Shown in pieces: positions 1 to 6,419 of a stretch of DNA of 10,399 nt (positions are counted from its first letter, which is position 1; each line of letters starts with the position of its first letter). Source of the DNA: Candidatus Sumerlaeota bacterium (GTDB taxonomy: Bacteria; Sumerlaeota; Sumerlaeia; JADFCT01); assembly GCA_026398575.1 (NCBI GenBank), contig JAPLSP010000226.1, positions 1-10,399 of the forward strand, in the 5' to 3' direction. The notes under the pieces were generated by a model. It saw only the letters and a program-made list of their open reading frames with translations, did not search any database and had not been told where the DNA came from. Made by a program: the position numbers and the translations under genes.

Positions 1-1
1 A

Positions 2-49
2 GCCGCTCTCGGATCGAGCGGCCTACTGCGCATCGCCAGAGAGTTATGA
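2..49 (+). CDS. Possible C-terminal end of an upstream gene (partial)
   Basis: Frame 2 is open from the left edge and ends at a TGA (47-49) that overlaps the ATG of the next gene (46-48) as ATGA, a common sign of translational coupling in an operon. The visible peptide would be AALGSSGLLRIAREL, too short to identify. The same stretch holds a perfect 7-bp inverted repeat (GCCGCTC at 2-8, GAGCGGC at 16-22, 7-base loop) without a T-tract, which could instead be part of an intergenic hairpin. The coding reading rests only on the ATGA overlap and is weak. Confidence 0.3.
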   Translation, partial: AALGSSGLLRIAREL

Positions 50-1152
50 AAAATCAGCGCATCCAGTTCTCATGGGTTCTGCCGTCGTTGCTGGCCGCCT
101 TTTGCGCGCATGGTTCAAGCCAGGCGGCACAGGAAGCGGCCAGCGAGACGTTGACGTGGGGGCAATTGCCTTCGCTGCCGGACGCGCTGGGATTGGCGGG
201 AGCGTTCGCGGGCGTGAGCGGCGGCGCGCTGATCGTGGCGGGAGGGGCTAACTTCCCGAACGGCTTTGTCTGGCAGGGCGGAAAGAAGGTGTGGCAGGAT
301 AAGGTGTACGCGCTCGACGATCCCAAAGGCGCGTGGAAGGTCGCCGGCAAGCTGTCGCGTCCGTTGGCTTATGGCGTCAGCGTGACAACAACCCAAGGCG
401 TGATTTGCATCGGCGGAAGCGATGCCGAACGCCATTATACGGATGTGTTCCGATTGGAGTGGAAAGACGGAGCGCTCAAAACGCAACCGCTGCCATCCTT
501 GCCGATTCCGCTGGCGAATGCGGCGGGAGCGCGCGCCGTAGATACGATCTATATCGCCGGCGGCGCAGATCAGCCGGGCGAACTGACCGCTCTGAATAAG
601 CTCTTCGCGCTCGATCTGGCGGCGGCGCCGCTGCAATGGAAAGAACTGGAATCGTGTCCGGGCGCGCCGCGCCAGCTCGCCGCCGCCGCCGCGGTGGATG
701 GCGCGTTCTTTCTCATAGGCGGCTTCACGCCACAAACCTCGGAGACAAAAACCGTCCGGCGATACTTGCTCGACGCATGGCGATATGATCCGCGCCAAGG
801 CTGGAAGCGCATCGCCGACCTGCCGCATCCCGTCGTCGCAGCGCCGTCGCCCGCTCCTGCTCTCGGAGCGTCGCGTTTCCTCCTGATTAGCGGCGATGAT
901 GGTTCCAAGCTAGGCTTCCAGCCGATTGAGCAGCATCCCGGATTCTCCAACGAAATCCTTTCCTATGGCGCCATCACCGATACTTGGCGGGTCGCAGGCG
1001 CTGCGCCTGTCGCGCGCGCGACCGCGCCGGTGGTTGAGTGGCGCGGACAATTCCTGATCGTCAGCGGCGAAGTCCGGCCATGCGTCCGCTCGCCGCAGAT
1101 ATGGGCTTTTTCAGCGCCCACCCCCCAACCCGGCTCTAGCCAGCCAAATTAA
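46..1152 (+). CDS. nanM: Secreted Kelch-type NanM-like sialic acid mutarotase (cyclically permuted family)
   Basis: The 368-residue product begins with a signal peptide (hydrophobic stretch about residues 9-22, likely cleavage near SQA-A, 26-29), so it should act in the periplasm or outside the cell. The mature part is a Kelch beta-propeller. Paired or near-paired glycines that close blades are seen at 66-67 (VAGGANF), 123-124 (IGGSD), 172-173 (AGGAD), 225-226 (IGGF), 282 (SGDD) and 341 (SGE). The segment ANFPNG...WQGGKKVWQDKVYAL (69-90) is characteristic of the cyclically permuted mutarotase family related to NanM/YjhT. NanM converts alpha-Neu5Ac to the beta anomer, speeding uptake. The neighbouring nanA and SASA-like genes support a sialic-acid role. 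The ribosome site is a weak GAGAG very close to the ATG, and coupling to an upstream gene is possible. Another Kelch function cannot be excluded from sequence alone. Confidence 0.8.
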   Translation: MKNQRIQFSWVLPSLLAAFCAHGSSQAAQEAASETLTWGQLPSLPDALGLAGAFAGVSGGALIVAGGANFPNGFVWQGGKKVWQDKVYALDDPKGAWKVAGKLSRPLAYGVSVTTTQGVICIGGSDAERHYTDVFRLEWKDGALKTQPLPSLPIPLANAAGARAVDTIYIAGGADQPGELTALNKLFALDLAAAPLQWKELESCPGAPRQLAAAAAVDGAFFLIGGFTPQTSETKTVRRYLLDAWRYDPRQGWKRIADLPHPVVAAPSPAPALGASRFLLISGDDGSKLGFQPIEQHPGFSNEILSYGAITDTWRVAGAAPVARATAPVVEWRGQFLIVSGEVRPCVRSPQIWAFSAPTPQPGSSQPN

Positions 1153-1183
1153 TTCGCGCTCGCTCGGCCTCGCGCAATTTTTT
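1151..1183 (+). terminator. Candidate intrinsic terminator after the nanM-like gene
   Basis: Overlapping the stop codon is a stem AATT-(C)-GCGC (1151-1159, one bulged C) pairing with GCGCAATT (1172-1179). It is followed by a run of six T (1178-1183) that partly belongs to the stem. This arrangement fits a rho-independent terminator separating the Kelch gene from nanA. The bulge and the 12-base GC-rich loop leave some doubt. Confidence 0.45.
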
Positions 1184-1272
1184 GCTGTTTTTCCTCAGCC
1201 CGCGTAGTAATCTGCATCGCAGCAACTTGATTGATGCTCGCGCATGGTAAGGAAAGCGGCGCATTGTTGTTG

Positions 1273-1449
1273 GACGGGATATATTAATGACAGGATATAT
1301 TCAGGACAGGATATATTGAGGACAGGATAAATTTATCCTGTCTCTAATTCATCCTGTCTCTAATCCATCCTGTCTCTAATTCATCCTGTCTCTAATTCAT
1401 CCTGTCTCTAATCCATCCTATCTCTAATCCATCCTGTTTCTAAAATCAT
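1273..1449. repeat. Head-to-head array of 16-bp GACAGGAT/ATCCTGTC repeats
   Basis: Eleven copies of the core GACAGGAT occur with an exact 16-bp period. Four units point rightward (starts 1273, 1289, 1305, 1321; e.g. GACAGGATATATTCAG). Seven are inverted, with ATCCTGTC cores at 1335, 1351, 1367, 1383, 1399, 1415 and 1431 (e.g. CCTGTCTCTAATTCAT). The first unit has GACGGGAT and the last two are degenerate (ATCCTATC, ATCCTGTT). The arms meet in a perfect 22-bp palindrome at 1321-1342, half-site GACAGGATAAA. The 8-bp filler differs between arms (ATATTNAG versus, on the other strand, GRATTAGA), so the core is conserved while fillers were amplified separately. The array ends about 12 bp before the first possible nanA ATG. 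It fills most of the 1153-1479 gap; nothing clear is seen in 1190-1270. Function unknown: protein-binding array or selfish tandem repeat are both possible. Confidence 0.9.
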
Positions 1450-1479
1450 CCAGACACCTCTATGAAAGAAGATATTCCT

Positions 1480-2394
1480 ATGAAAAAACTGGAACTGACC
1501 GGACTCATCGCCGCTGCGCATACGCCGTTTGACGCCAAGGGCGAACTCAATCTCGCCGTCATAGAAAAACAGGCGGAGCATCTGGTGCGCAATGGCATCG
1601 GCGTTGTTTTTGTCGGCGGCAGCACGGGCGAATGCTCTTCGCTCTCGCTGGACGAGCGCCTGCGGCTGGCAGCGCGTTGGCTCGAAGTGGCGCGCGGCAC
1701 AAAGATGCAGATCATCGTCCATGCCGGCTCGAACTGCCTCACCGACTCCCGCGCACTGGCCCGTCAAGCCGAAAGCCTTGGCGCCCTGGCCATCGCCGCC
1801 GTTGCTCCCTCCTATTTCAAACCCGCCAGCCTTGACGCGCTCATCGAATCAATGCGCGACATCGCCGCCGCCGCGCCGGAGACGCCGTTTTATTTTTATG
1901 ACATTCCCGCAATGACGGGAGTCAACTTTCCCACTTATGAGTTCCTCGAACAGGCGCGCGACCGCATTCCGACGCTTGCGGGCGCCAAGTTCACCAGCCT
2001 TGACATGATGGGCTATCAGCTCTGCCTGCGCGCGGCCGGCGGCGCTTATAATATCCTGTGGGGCTATGACGAACACCTGCTCGCCGCGCTGGCGCTGGGC
2101 GCCAATGGAGCGGTTGGCAGCACCTATAACTTCGCCGCGCCGATCTACATCCGCCTGCTGCGGCATTTCGCAGAGGGCGATCTCGACGCGGCGCGCGAAG
2201 AGCAGTTCCGCTCCGTGCGCCTGATCCAGACGCTTGTCCGCTATGGCTTCATGGGCGCCGCCAAAGCAGTGATGAACATGCTCGGCGTGAACGTCGGCCC
2301 CGCGCGACTGCCGATCCTCAACCTAACGCCAGCGCAATCCACCCAATTGCGCCGCGATCTCGAAGAGATGGGATTTTTTGAATGGATACATTAA
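1480..2394 (+). CDS. nanA: N-acetylneuraminate lyase (DHDPS/NAL family class I aldolase)
   Basis: This cytoplasmic enzyme cleaves N-acetylneuraminate to N-acetylmannosamine and pyruvate through a Schiff base. Numbered from the ATG at 1480 (304 residues, usual family length), the visible family signature residues are GSTGE (47-51), Tyr140 in FYFYDIPAMTGV, and the Schiff-base Lys170 in GAKFTSLDM. A WGYDEHLL motif (194-201) and GANGAVGSTYNF (207-218) follow, matching the substrate-binding GYDE and GSTYN blocks of sialic acid lyases rather than dihydrodipicolinate synthases. An in-frame ATG at 1462 would add six residues. I prefer 1480 because AAGAAG (1466-1471) lies 8 bases before it, while no Shine-Dalgarno-like purine run precedes 1462. 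The gene follows a NanM-like and precedes a SASA-like gene, which supports the sialic-acid assignment. The upstream 16-bp array may affect its expression. A lyase for another 2-keto sugar acid is the main alternative. Confidence 0.88.
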   Translation: MKKLELTGLIAAAHTPFDAKGELNLAVIEKQAEHLVRNGIGVVFVGGSTGECSSLSLDERLRLAARWLEVARGTKMQIIVHAGSNCLTDSRALARQAESLGALAIAAVAPSYFKPASLDALIESMRDIAAAAPETPFYFYDIPAMTGVNFPTYEFLEQARDRIPTLAGAKFTSLDMMGYQLCLRAAGGAYNILWGYDEHLLAALALGANGAVGSTYNFAAPIYIRLLRHFAEGDLDAAREEQFRSVRLIQTLVRYGFMGAAKAVMNMLGVNVGPARLPILNLTPAQSTQLRRDLEEMGFFEWIH

Positions 2395-2417
2395 AGTTTT
2401 AGATTAAATATTCTCCG

Positions 2418-2423
2418 TATAAT
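2418..2423 (+). promoter_or_regulatory. Perfect TATAAT, possible -10 element
   Basis: TATAAT lies 24 bases after the nanA stop codon in AT-rich DNA. No convincing -35 hexamer is found 16-18 bases upstream (AGTTTT is the best match at 17), and there is no extended TGN. If used, transcription would run through the hairpin region into the SASA-like gene. Weak evidence. Confidence 0.2.
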
Positions 2424-2520
2424 GCTTAGATCTTTTTGGATGTGGCTCCAGCCCACCTTATGGAATGCATATCATGCTTACTCAAAATAAATCCGCTTAT
2501 GACCTGTCTGCCTGTAATTT

Positions 2521-2564
2521 AGCCTGCTTTAGCAGGCTCTTCTTTGCACCCGCCTTTAGGCGGG
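2521..2564. repeat. Two consecutive TTTA-loop hairpins
   Basis: AGCCTGC-TTTA-GCAGGCT (2521-2538) is a perfect 7-bp stem with a 4-base loop, followed by CTTCTTT, so it could terminate nanA transcripts. CCCGCC-TTTA-GGCGGG (2549-2564) is a second, unrelated stem with the same TTTA loop. Sharing a loop while stem sequences differ points to a family of palindromic elements or an RNA structure rather than chance. The region 2395-2744 has no credible gene: the open frame from 2465 is made of these hairpins. Confidence 0.75.
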
Positions 2565-2588
2565 GTGAAGGCATGGGCTCTTTTTACA

Positions 2589-2686
2589 AGCGCGCTTTAG
2601 CGCGGCTTCTCGACATGCTTAAGCAGCAAATTCTCCGGTTTTCGTTTTTTGCTAAAGCGAGTCGAGAAGCCGCGCTGAAGCGCGCT
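2589..2686. repeat. 26-bp inverted repeat flanking 46 bp, built from CTTTAG hairpins
   Basis: Positions 2589-2614 and 2661-2686 are reverse complements with a single mismatch (TTTA against TGAA in the inner loop). Each arm is itself a hairpin, CGCGC-TTTA-GCGCG (2591-2604) and CGCGC-TGAA-GCGCG (2671-2684), followed by a conserved GGCTTCTCGAC tail. The spacer carries a 10-bp palindrome TGCTTAAGCA (2616-2625) and GCTAAAGC (2651-2658). The layout resembles a paired REP/BIME-like or miniature palindromic element. No transposase or flanking target duplication is visible. Confidence 0.8.
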
Positions 2687-2744
2687 GGTGTTCAGTGCTG
2701 CCTGCAAACGCTTTTGCAATTATATATATGTCAAGGAGAGTGAG

Positions 2745-3647
2745 ATGAGAAAATGGAATTGCGTTATCCCTTTGACGCTGACGGTTGCGGCGATATTGAC
2801 TTCGATGCTCCTGCGCGCCGCTGACGATCCCGCCGGCGCGACGTTTAAAAAAGCAACCGCTGCAACCGCTGCAACCGCTGCCGCCGCTGCCGCCGCTGCC
2901 GCCGCTGCGCCCGCTGTTGACCTGGGGCCGCGCGAAAAATTTCACCTTTATCTTTTGATCGGGCAATCCAACATGGCCGGGCGCGGGATCATCGAGGAGC
3001 AGGATAAGAAAATCCATCCGCGCATGTTCATGCTAGATCGCGAGGATCAATGGGTTCCGGCGAAGAATCCGCTCCACTTCGACAAGCCCGGCGTCGCTGG
3101 AGTCGGGTTGGGATTCACGTTCGGAACGATCATGGCCGACGCGGATCCGACGATCAAGGTGGGCCTCATTCCCAGCGCGTTCGGCGGCACTTCGATCCTG
3201 AGTTGGGAAAGGAACTCCGACCCGCTCAAGGGGCAATCCGTCAATCTTTATCAAAGCGCCGTCAAGCGCGCTCGAATCGCAATGAAAAGCGGAGTGTTGA
3301 AAGGAATCCTCTGGCACCAGGGCGAAGCGGACGGAAGAATGGGGGCGAAATACGCTGAAAAACTTGCGCAGCTCGTAAAGAACCTGCGCGAAGATTTGAA
3401 TGCGCCGGATGCCCGTTTTGTCGCAGGGTTCTTGGGTGAGTGGAATAGCGACGCCGGCCATATGGCGGTCAATGAGGCGATCAAGTCGCTGCCCACACTT
3501 GTCCCCAACACGGGCTGGGTGGATTCCAAATTCCTGACCAACAAGCCCAACGACACGGCTCATTTCACCGCAGCGTCGCTTCGCGAATATGGCCGCCGTT
3601 ACGCCATCGTATTCCAGGGCGGCCAGCCGGAATTGAAGAAGCCATAA
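2745..3647 (+). CDS. Secreted SASA/sialate O-acetylesterase-like SGNH hydrolase
   Basis: The product is a 300-residue exported esterase-type protein. An upstream in-frame ATG at 2688 lies inside the inverted repeat. I chose 2745 because AAGGAGAG (2733-2740) precedes it and it gives a proper signal peptide (hydrophobic residues about 8-24, LLRA-A). An Ala/Thr-rich linker (37-57) follows. The catalytic domain starts near 65 and shows LIGQSNMAGRG (71-81), with Ser75 as expected nucleophile, the block LWHQGEADG (189-197), and NDTAHFT (269-275) with His273 as the likely catalytic histidine. This pattern fits the carbohydrate-esterase family that includes sialate O-acetylesterases and acetylxylan esterases. 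Genes beside it suggest removal of O-acetyl groups from sialic acids before NanA. Other acetylated glycans are equally possible substrates. Confidence 0.82.
   Translation: MRKWNCVIPLTLTVAAILTSMLLRAADDPAGATFKKATAATAATAAAAAAAAAAAPAVDLGPREKFHLYLLIGQSNMAGRGIIEEQDKKIHPRMFMLDREDQWVPAKNPLHFDKPGVAGVGLGFTFGTIMADADPTIKVGLIPSAFGGTSILSWERNSDPLKGQSVNLYQSAVKRARIAMKSGVLKGILWHQGEADGRMGAKYAEKLAQLVKNLREDLNAPDARFVAGFLGEWNSDAGHMAVNEAIKSLPTLVPNTGWVDSKFLTNKPNDTAHFTAASLREYGRRYAIVFQGGQPELKKP
2853..2915 (+). repeat. In-frame 9-bp tandem repeat coding for an Ala/Thr linker
   Basis: Seven 9-bp units lie inside the SASA-like gene: GCAACCGCT three times, GCCGCCGCT three times, and GCGCCCGCT once. They encode (ATA)3(AAA)3(APA), residues 37-57, between signal peptide and catalytic domain. 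The blocky homogeneity suggests slippage or unequal exchange, and because the unit is three codons its length can change without a frameshift. Confidence 0.9.
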
Positions 3648-3664
3648 AGATAGAAGATAATGTA

Positions 3665-3699
3665 AAATGAGAAATGAGAAATAAGAAATGAGAAATGAT
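3665..3699. repeat. Five tandem AAATGAG heptamers
   Basis: Units at 3665, 3672, 3679, 3686 and 3693 read AAATGAG, AAATGAG, AAATAAG, AAATGAG, AAATGAT. They occupy the 105-bp gap between the SASA-like and oxidoreductase genes. No promoter or hairpin function is evident. Confidence 0.85.
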
Positions 3700-3752
3700 A
3701 CTTGCGGGAAATTGATATCATAGATTGATTTTATCATTAATGGAGGAACATA

Positions 3753-5339
3753 ATGAGCGCTTCACTTGTGGAAAAATCCTCGGCCCAATCGGGCGATGGT
3801 CAGGGCATTTCTCGCCGTGCGTTTGTGACGGGCGCGGGCGCGGCGGCGGCGGCGGCGGCGCTGGCGGGATGCGCCATTGTACCGCGCAATGTCGTGGCGG
3901 GCGCGCCAGCGGACGCAGGCCAAGCCGCGCCCAGCAAGCGGATCAACGTCGCCTGTATCGGCGTGGGCGCGCAGGGATTGCGGGTGATGCTGGCCTTCCT
4001 GAAGCAGCCCGATGTGCAGATAACAGCGGTCTGCGATGTGAACAAGCAGGCCAGCGACTATCCGCAGTGGGGCGCCAACGAGTTCCGCGAATCCGTGCGC
4101 AAGATGCTCGGCGCCGACTACTCCACCTGGGGCGAGTGGCTCAGCACCGACCACGAAGTCATCCTGACGCGCACGAAAAAAGTCACCGGCGGCGCCGCCG
4201 GACGCGAGCCTTGCCGACAGATTGTGGACGCCTACTACGCCAGCCTGAAGCGCTCGGGAAAATACAAGGGCTGCGCCGCCTATTCCGACTTCCGCGAATT
4301 GCTCGAAAAAGAGAAAGACCTGGATGCCGTCGTGATCGGGACGCCCGATCACTGGCACGCGCCGATCGCGATCGCGGCGATGAAGAAAGGCAAGCACGTC
4401 TACTGCCAGAAGCCGATGACGCGCTTGATCGCCGAGGCGCGCCACATGGCCGATGTCGCGCGCGAAACCAAAGTGGCGACGCAGGTGGCCATCGGCAACC
4501 AGGCCTCCGAGACGACGCGCCAGCTTTGCGAATGGATTTGGGACGGCGCCATCGGACCCGTACGGCAGGTCATCAACTGGTCGAGCCGCCCCTTCTGGCC
4601 GCAGGGACTGGAGCGCCCGAAGGAGGAAGAGCCTGTGCCGGAAGGATTGGATTGGGACCTGTGGCTCGGACCCGCGCCCGTTCGTCCTTACAATCACATC
4701 TATCTGCCCTTCAACTGGCGCGGGTGGTATGACTTCGGCTGCGGCGCGCTGGGCGACATGGGCTGCTATAGTTTCGACACGATTTTCCGCGTTCTGAAAC
4801 TGGAGGCGCCGGTTAGCGCTGAAGCGTCGAGTTCCGAAATGTATCCCGAGACGTATCCCAAATCTTCGATCATCAACTTCAACTTCCCTGCGCGCGGAGA
4901 CATGCCGCCGGTGAAGCTGACGTGGTACGACGGCGGCCTGAAGCCGGCGTGTCCCGAAGAACTGAGCGAGAAAGGCAAGCTCGCGGACGAAGGATTGATC
5001 TTCACCGGCGACAAGGGTTCGATCCTGTGCGGATTCCTTGGCGAAAGGCCGGCGCTGATTCCCGAATCGAAAATGAAGGACTACAAACAAGCGCCCAAAA
5101 CGCTCCCGCGCTCGATCGGCCATGAACGCGAATGGCTCGAAGCCTGCAAAGGCGCCAAGGAAAAACCGGGCGCGAACTTCGAGTTTGAAAGCCTCGTAAC
5201 GGAGACGATTCTCCTCGGCAACGTCGCCCTGCGCGCGAAAGAGCGCATCCTGTGGGACCGCGCGAACATGAAAGCAGCCAATACCAAAAGCGCCGAGCAA
5301 TACATCCGCACGGAGTACCGCCAGGGATGGACGCTTTGA
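3753..5339 (+). CDS. Tat-exported lipoprotein oxidoreductase, Gfo/Idh/MocA family
   Basis: The 528-residue product begins with a Tat signal (ISRRAFVTG, Arg21-Arg22), an Ala-rich core (29-37) and a lipobox LAGC ending at Cys40, so it should be a membrane-anchored extracytoplasmic lipoprotein folded with its NAD(P) before export. The Rossmann domain shows RINVACIGVGAQG (63-75, GxGxxG-type at 70-75), VCDVN (93-97), AVVIGTPDHWHAP (192-204) and CQKP (218-221). CQKP replaces the classical EKP but keeps the functional lysine. The C-terminal domain has LDWDLWLGPAP (299-309), the GWYDFGCGALGDMGCY block (324-339) and IGHEREWLEACKG (455-467). An excellent GGAGG (3742-3746) precedes the ATG. The family includes sugar dehydrogenases, glucose-fructose oxidoreductase and GH109-type NAD-dependent glycosidases; which reaction occurs here cannot be told. 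Sialic-acid genes upstream suggest a glycan-derived substrate. Confidence 0.88.
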   Translation: MSASLVEKSSAQSGDGQGISRRAFVTGAGAAAAAAALAGCAIVPRNVVAGAPADAGQAAPSKRINVACIGVGAQGLRVMLAFLKQPDVQITAVCDVNKQASDYPQWGANEFRESVRKMLGADYSTWGEWLSTDHEVILTRTKKVTGGAAGREPCRQIVDAYYASLKRSGKYKGCAAYSDFRELLEKEKDLDAVVIGTPDHWHAPIAIAAMKKGKHVYCQKPMTRLIAEARHMADVARETKVATQVAIGNQASETTRQLCEWIWDGAIGPVRQVINWSSRPFWPQGLERPKEEEPVPEGLDWDLWLGPAPVRPYNHIYLPFNWRGWYDFGCGALGDMGCYSFDTIFRVLKLEAPVSAEASSSEMYPETYPKSSIINFNFPARGDMPPVKLTWYDGGLKPACPEELSEKGKLADEGLIFTGDKGSILCGFLGERPALIPESKMKDYKQAPKTLPRSIGHEREWLEACKGAKEKPGANFEFESLVTETILLGNVALRAKERILWDRANMKAANTKSAEQYIRTEYRQGWTL

Positions 5340-5405
5340 GATTCAGTCAGATTTTCAAATATCGCGAAATCTATTATATCCAAAAATCCAGAAAGGAGAA
5401 ACACA

Positions 5406-6347
5406 ATGCGCATGAAAATCGGAACAGCTCATAATCCTATCCCGAAATCCGTCCTAAGAGCGCTTTTAGGAGGAATTATCATGAGCGCGTTTTCCTTGCT
5501 GTCTATCTGGCCGCTACGCGCGCAACAGCCCAACCAGCCCGCGCCCGCTCGCTCCGCCGCGGAAGCAAACACGATCAAGCAAGTGCGCGGCGCGCTTTAT
5601 CAAGTAAGCGGAGGCGTTGGGAATGCCTTCTTCTACGTTGCCCCCGAGGAAACGCTCGTGATTGACGCCAAGATGACTTCCGAGGCGGCCGGCCAGATGT
5701 TGGCGGAAATCAAGAAGATCACAGACAAGCCGGTGCGGCGCTTACTATTGACGCATAGCGATGGAGATCACGTCGGCGGGTTGGTCGCGTTTCCGCCAAA
5801 CCTGACGATCATCTCCCAGGCGAATACGAAGCAGCTGATGGAGCAGGCCAACGCCACGGCGGCAGTGAAATTGCCGCTCCCGACTGAAACCTTCACCAAA
5901 GAGAAGACGCTCGCTCTGGGCGACAAGGAAATTCAACTGCTTTATTTCGGCCCTGCGCACACCAGCGGCGACGCCGTGATTTACTTCGCATCCGAAAAAG
6001 CGGCGGTCGTAGGCGATCTGCTTTTTTTCGGGCGCGATCCTCTGATTCATTTGCAGAAGCAGGGATCCTCTTTCGGCCTCGTGACAGTGCTGAAAGAAAT
6101 TTTGAAGTTGGATGCAGACCTTTATTTGAGCGGTCACAGCGACGCGGTTGACAAAAAAGCCGTTGAAACGCTGCTGGCGCAGATCGAAGAAAAGCAAGCC
6201 AAGGTGAAGGCGCTGGTGCAGGAAGGCAAGTCACTCGACGATGTGAAAAAAGCATTCAACATGTCCGATCAACCCGCCGCCGCCGGCGCCCGCCGCTGGC
6301 CGAGTTTAGTGGAAATCATTTATCGCGAACTGACAGAGAAAAAATAG
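5406..6347 (+). CDS. Secreted metallo-beta-lactamase-fold hydrolase
   Basis: The product (313 residues from 5406) is an exported MBL-fold protein. The N-terminus has basic residues followed by a hydrophobic segment (about 18-38, ending LRAQ). Metal-site motifs are THSDGDHVGGL (116-126), GPAHTSGDAVIYF (182-194) with His185, VVGDLLFF (201-208) with Asp204, and LSGHSD (241-246) with His244. The first motif reads H-x-D-x-D-H instead of the usual H-x-H-x-D-H, so one zinc ligand is replaced by Asp119. AGGAG (5393-5397) precedes the 5406 ATG. A second in-frame ATG at 5481 has an even better AGGAGG (5468-5473) but would leave a short leader without positive charge. The substrate is unknown: lactonase, phosphodiesterase-like and other hydrolase roles occur in this superfamily. 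It sits 66 bp after the oxidoreductase, probably in the same operon. Confidence 0.82.
   Translation: MRMKIGTAHNPIPKSVLRALLGGIIMSAFSLLSIWPLRAQQPNQPAPARSAAEANTIKQVRGALYQVSGGVGNAFFYVAPEETLVIDAKMTSEAAGQMLAEIKKITDKPVRRLLLTHSDGDHVGGLVAFPPNLTIISQANTKQLMEQANATAAVKLPLPTETFTKEKTLALGDKEIQLLYFGPAHTSGDAVIYFASEKAAVVGDLLFFGRDPLIHLQKQGSSFGLVTVLKEILKLDADLYLSGHSDAVDKKAVETLLAQIEEKQAKVKALVQEGKSLDDVKKAFNMSDQPAAAGARRWPSLVEIIYRELTEKK
5452..5473 (+). promoter_or_regulatory. Hairpin covering an internal Shine-Dalgarno in the MBL-fold gene
   Basis: TCCTAAGA (5452-5459) can pair with TTTTAGGA (5464-5471), one G-U pair, around a GCGC loop. The 3' arm contains most of the AGGAGG (5468-5473) that lies 7 bases before the in-frame ATG at 5481. 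This could be a remnant of the true start or a folded internal initiation site. Seen in sequence; any regulatory role is inference. Confidence 0.35.
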
Positions 6348-6419
6348 CGGGAAGCCGGAGCTTCAGAAGGGAGGGGTGCAATTAAGAATTCCGGTCAATT
6401 TTTTCACTGAAGGCCAGCA

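Noticed and set aside
1273..1449. CRISPR array
   Set aside because: The 16-bp period is too short, there are no unique spacers, the arms are inverted, and no cas genes are present.
2465..2743. Open frame of 92 codons between nanA and the SASA-like gene
   Set aside because: It is composed of the TTTA hairpins and inverted repeat, has no ribosome site and no recognisable domain. The real ATG of the next gene lies at 2745.
2688..2744. Earlier start for the SASA-like protein
   Set aside because: The ATG at 2688 is at the edge of the inverted repeat. The strong AAGGAG at 2733 and the signal peptide both place the start at 2745.
3762..5300. Long 512-codon minus-strand frame opposite the oxidoreductase gene
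   Set aside because: Antisense shadow of a GC-rich gene. The plus strand has clear Tat, Rossmann and ribosome-site evidence.
6351..6364. Hairpin GAAGC-CGGA-GCTTC after the MBL-fold gene as a terminator
   Set aside because: The 5-bp stem has no T-tract after it; the T run at about 6399-6404 is too far away.
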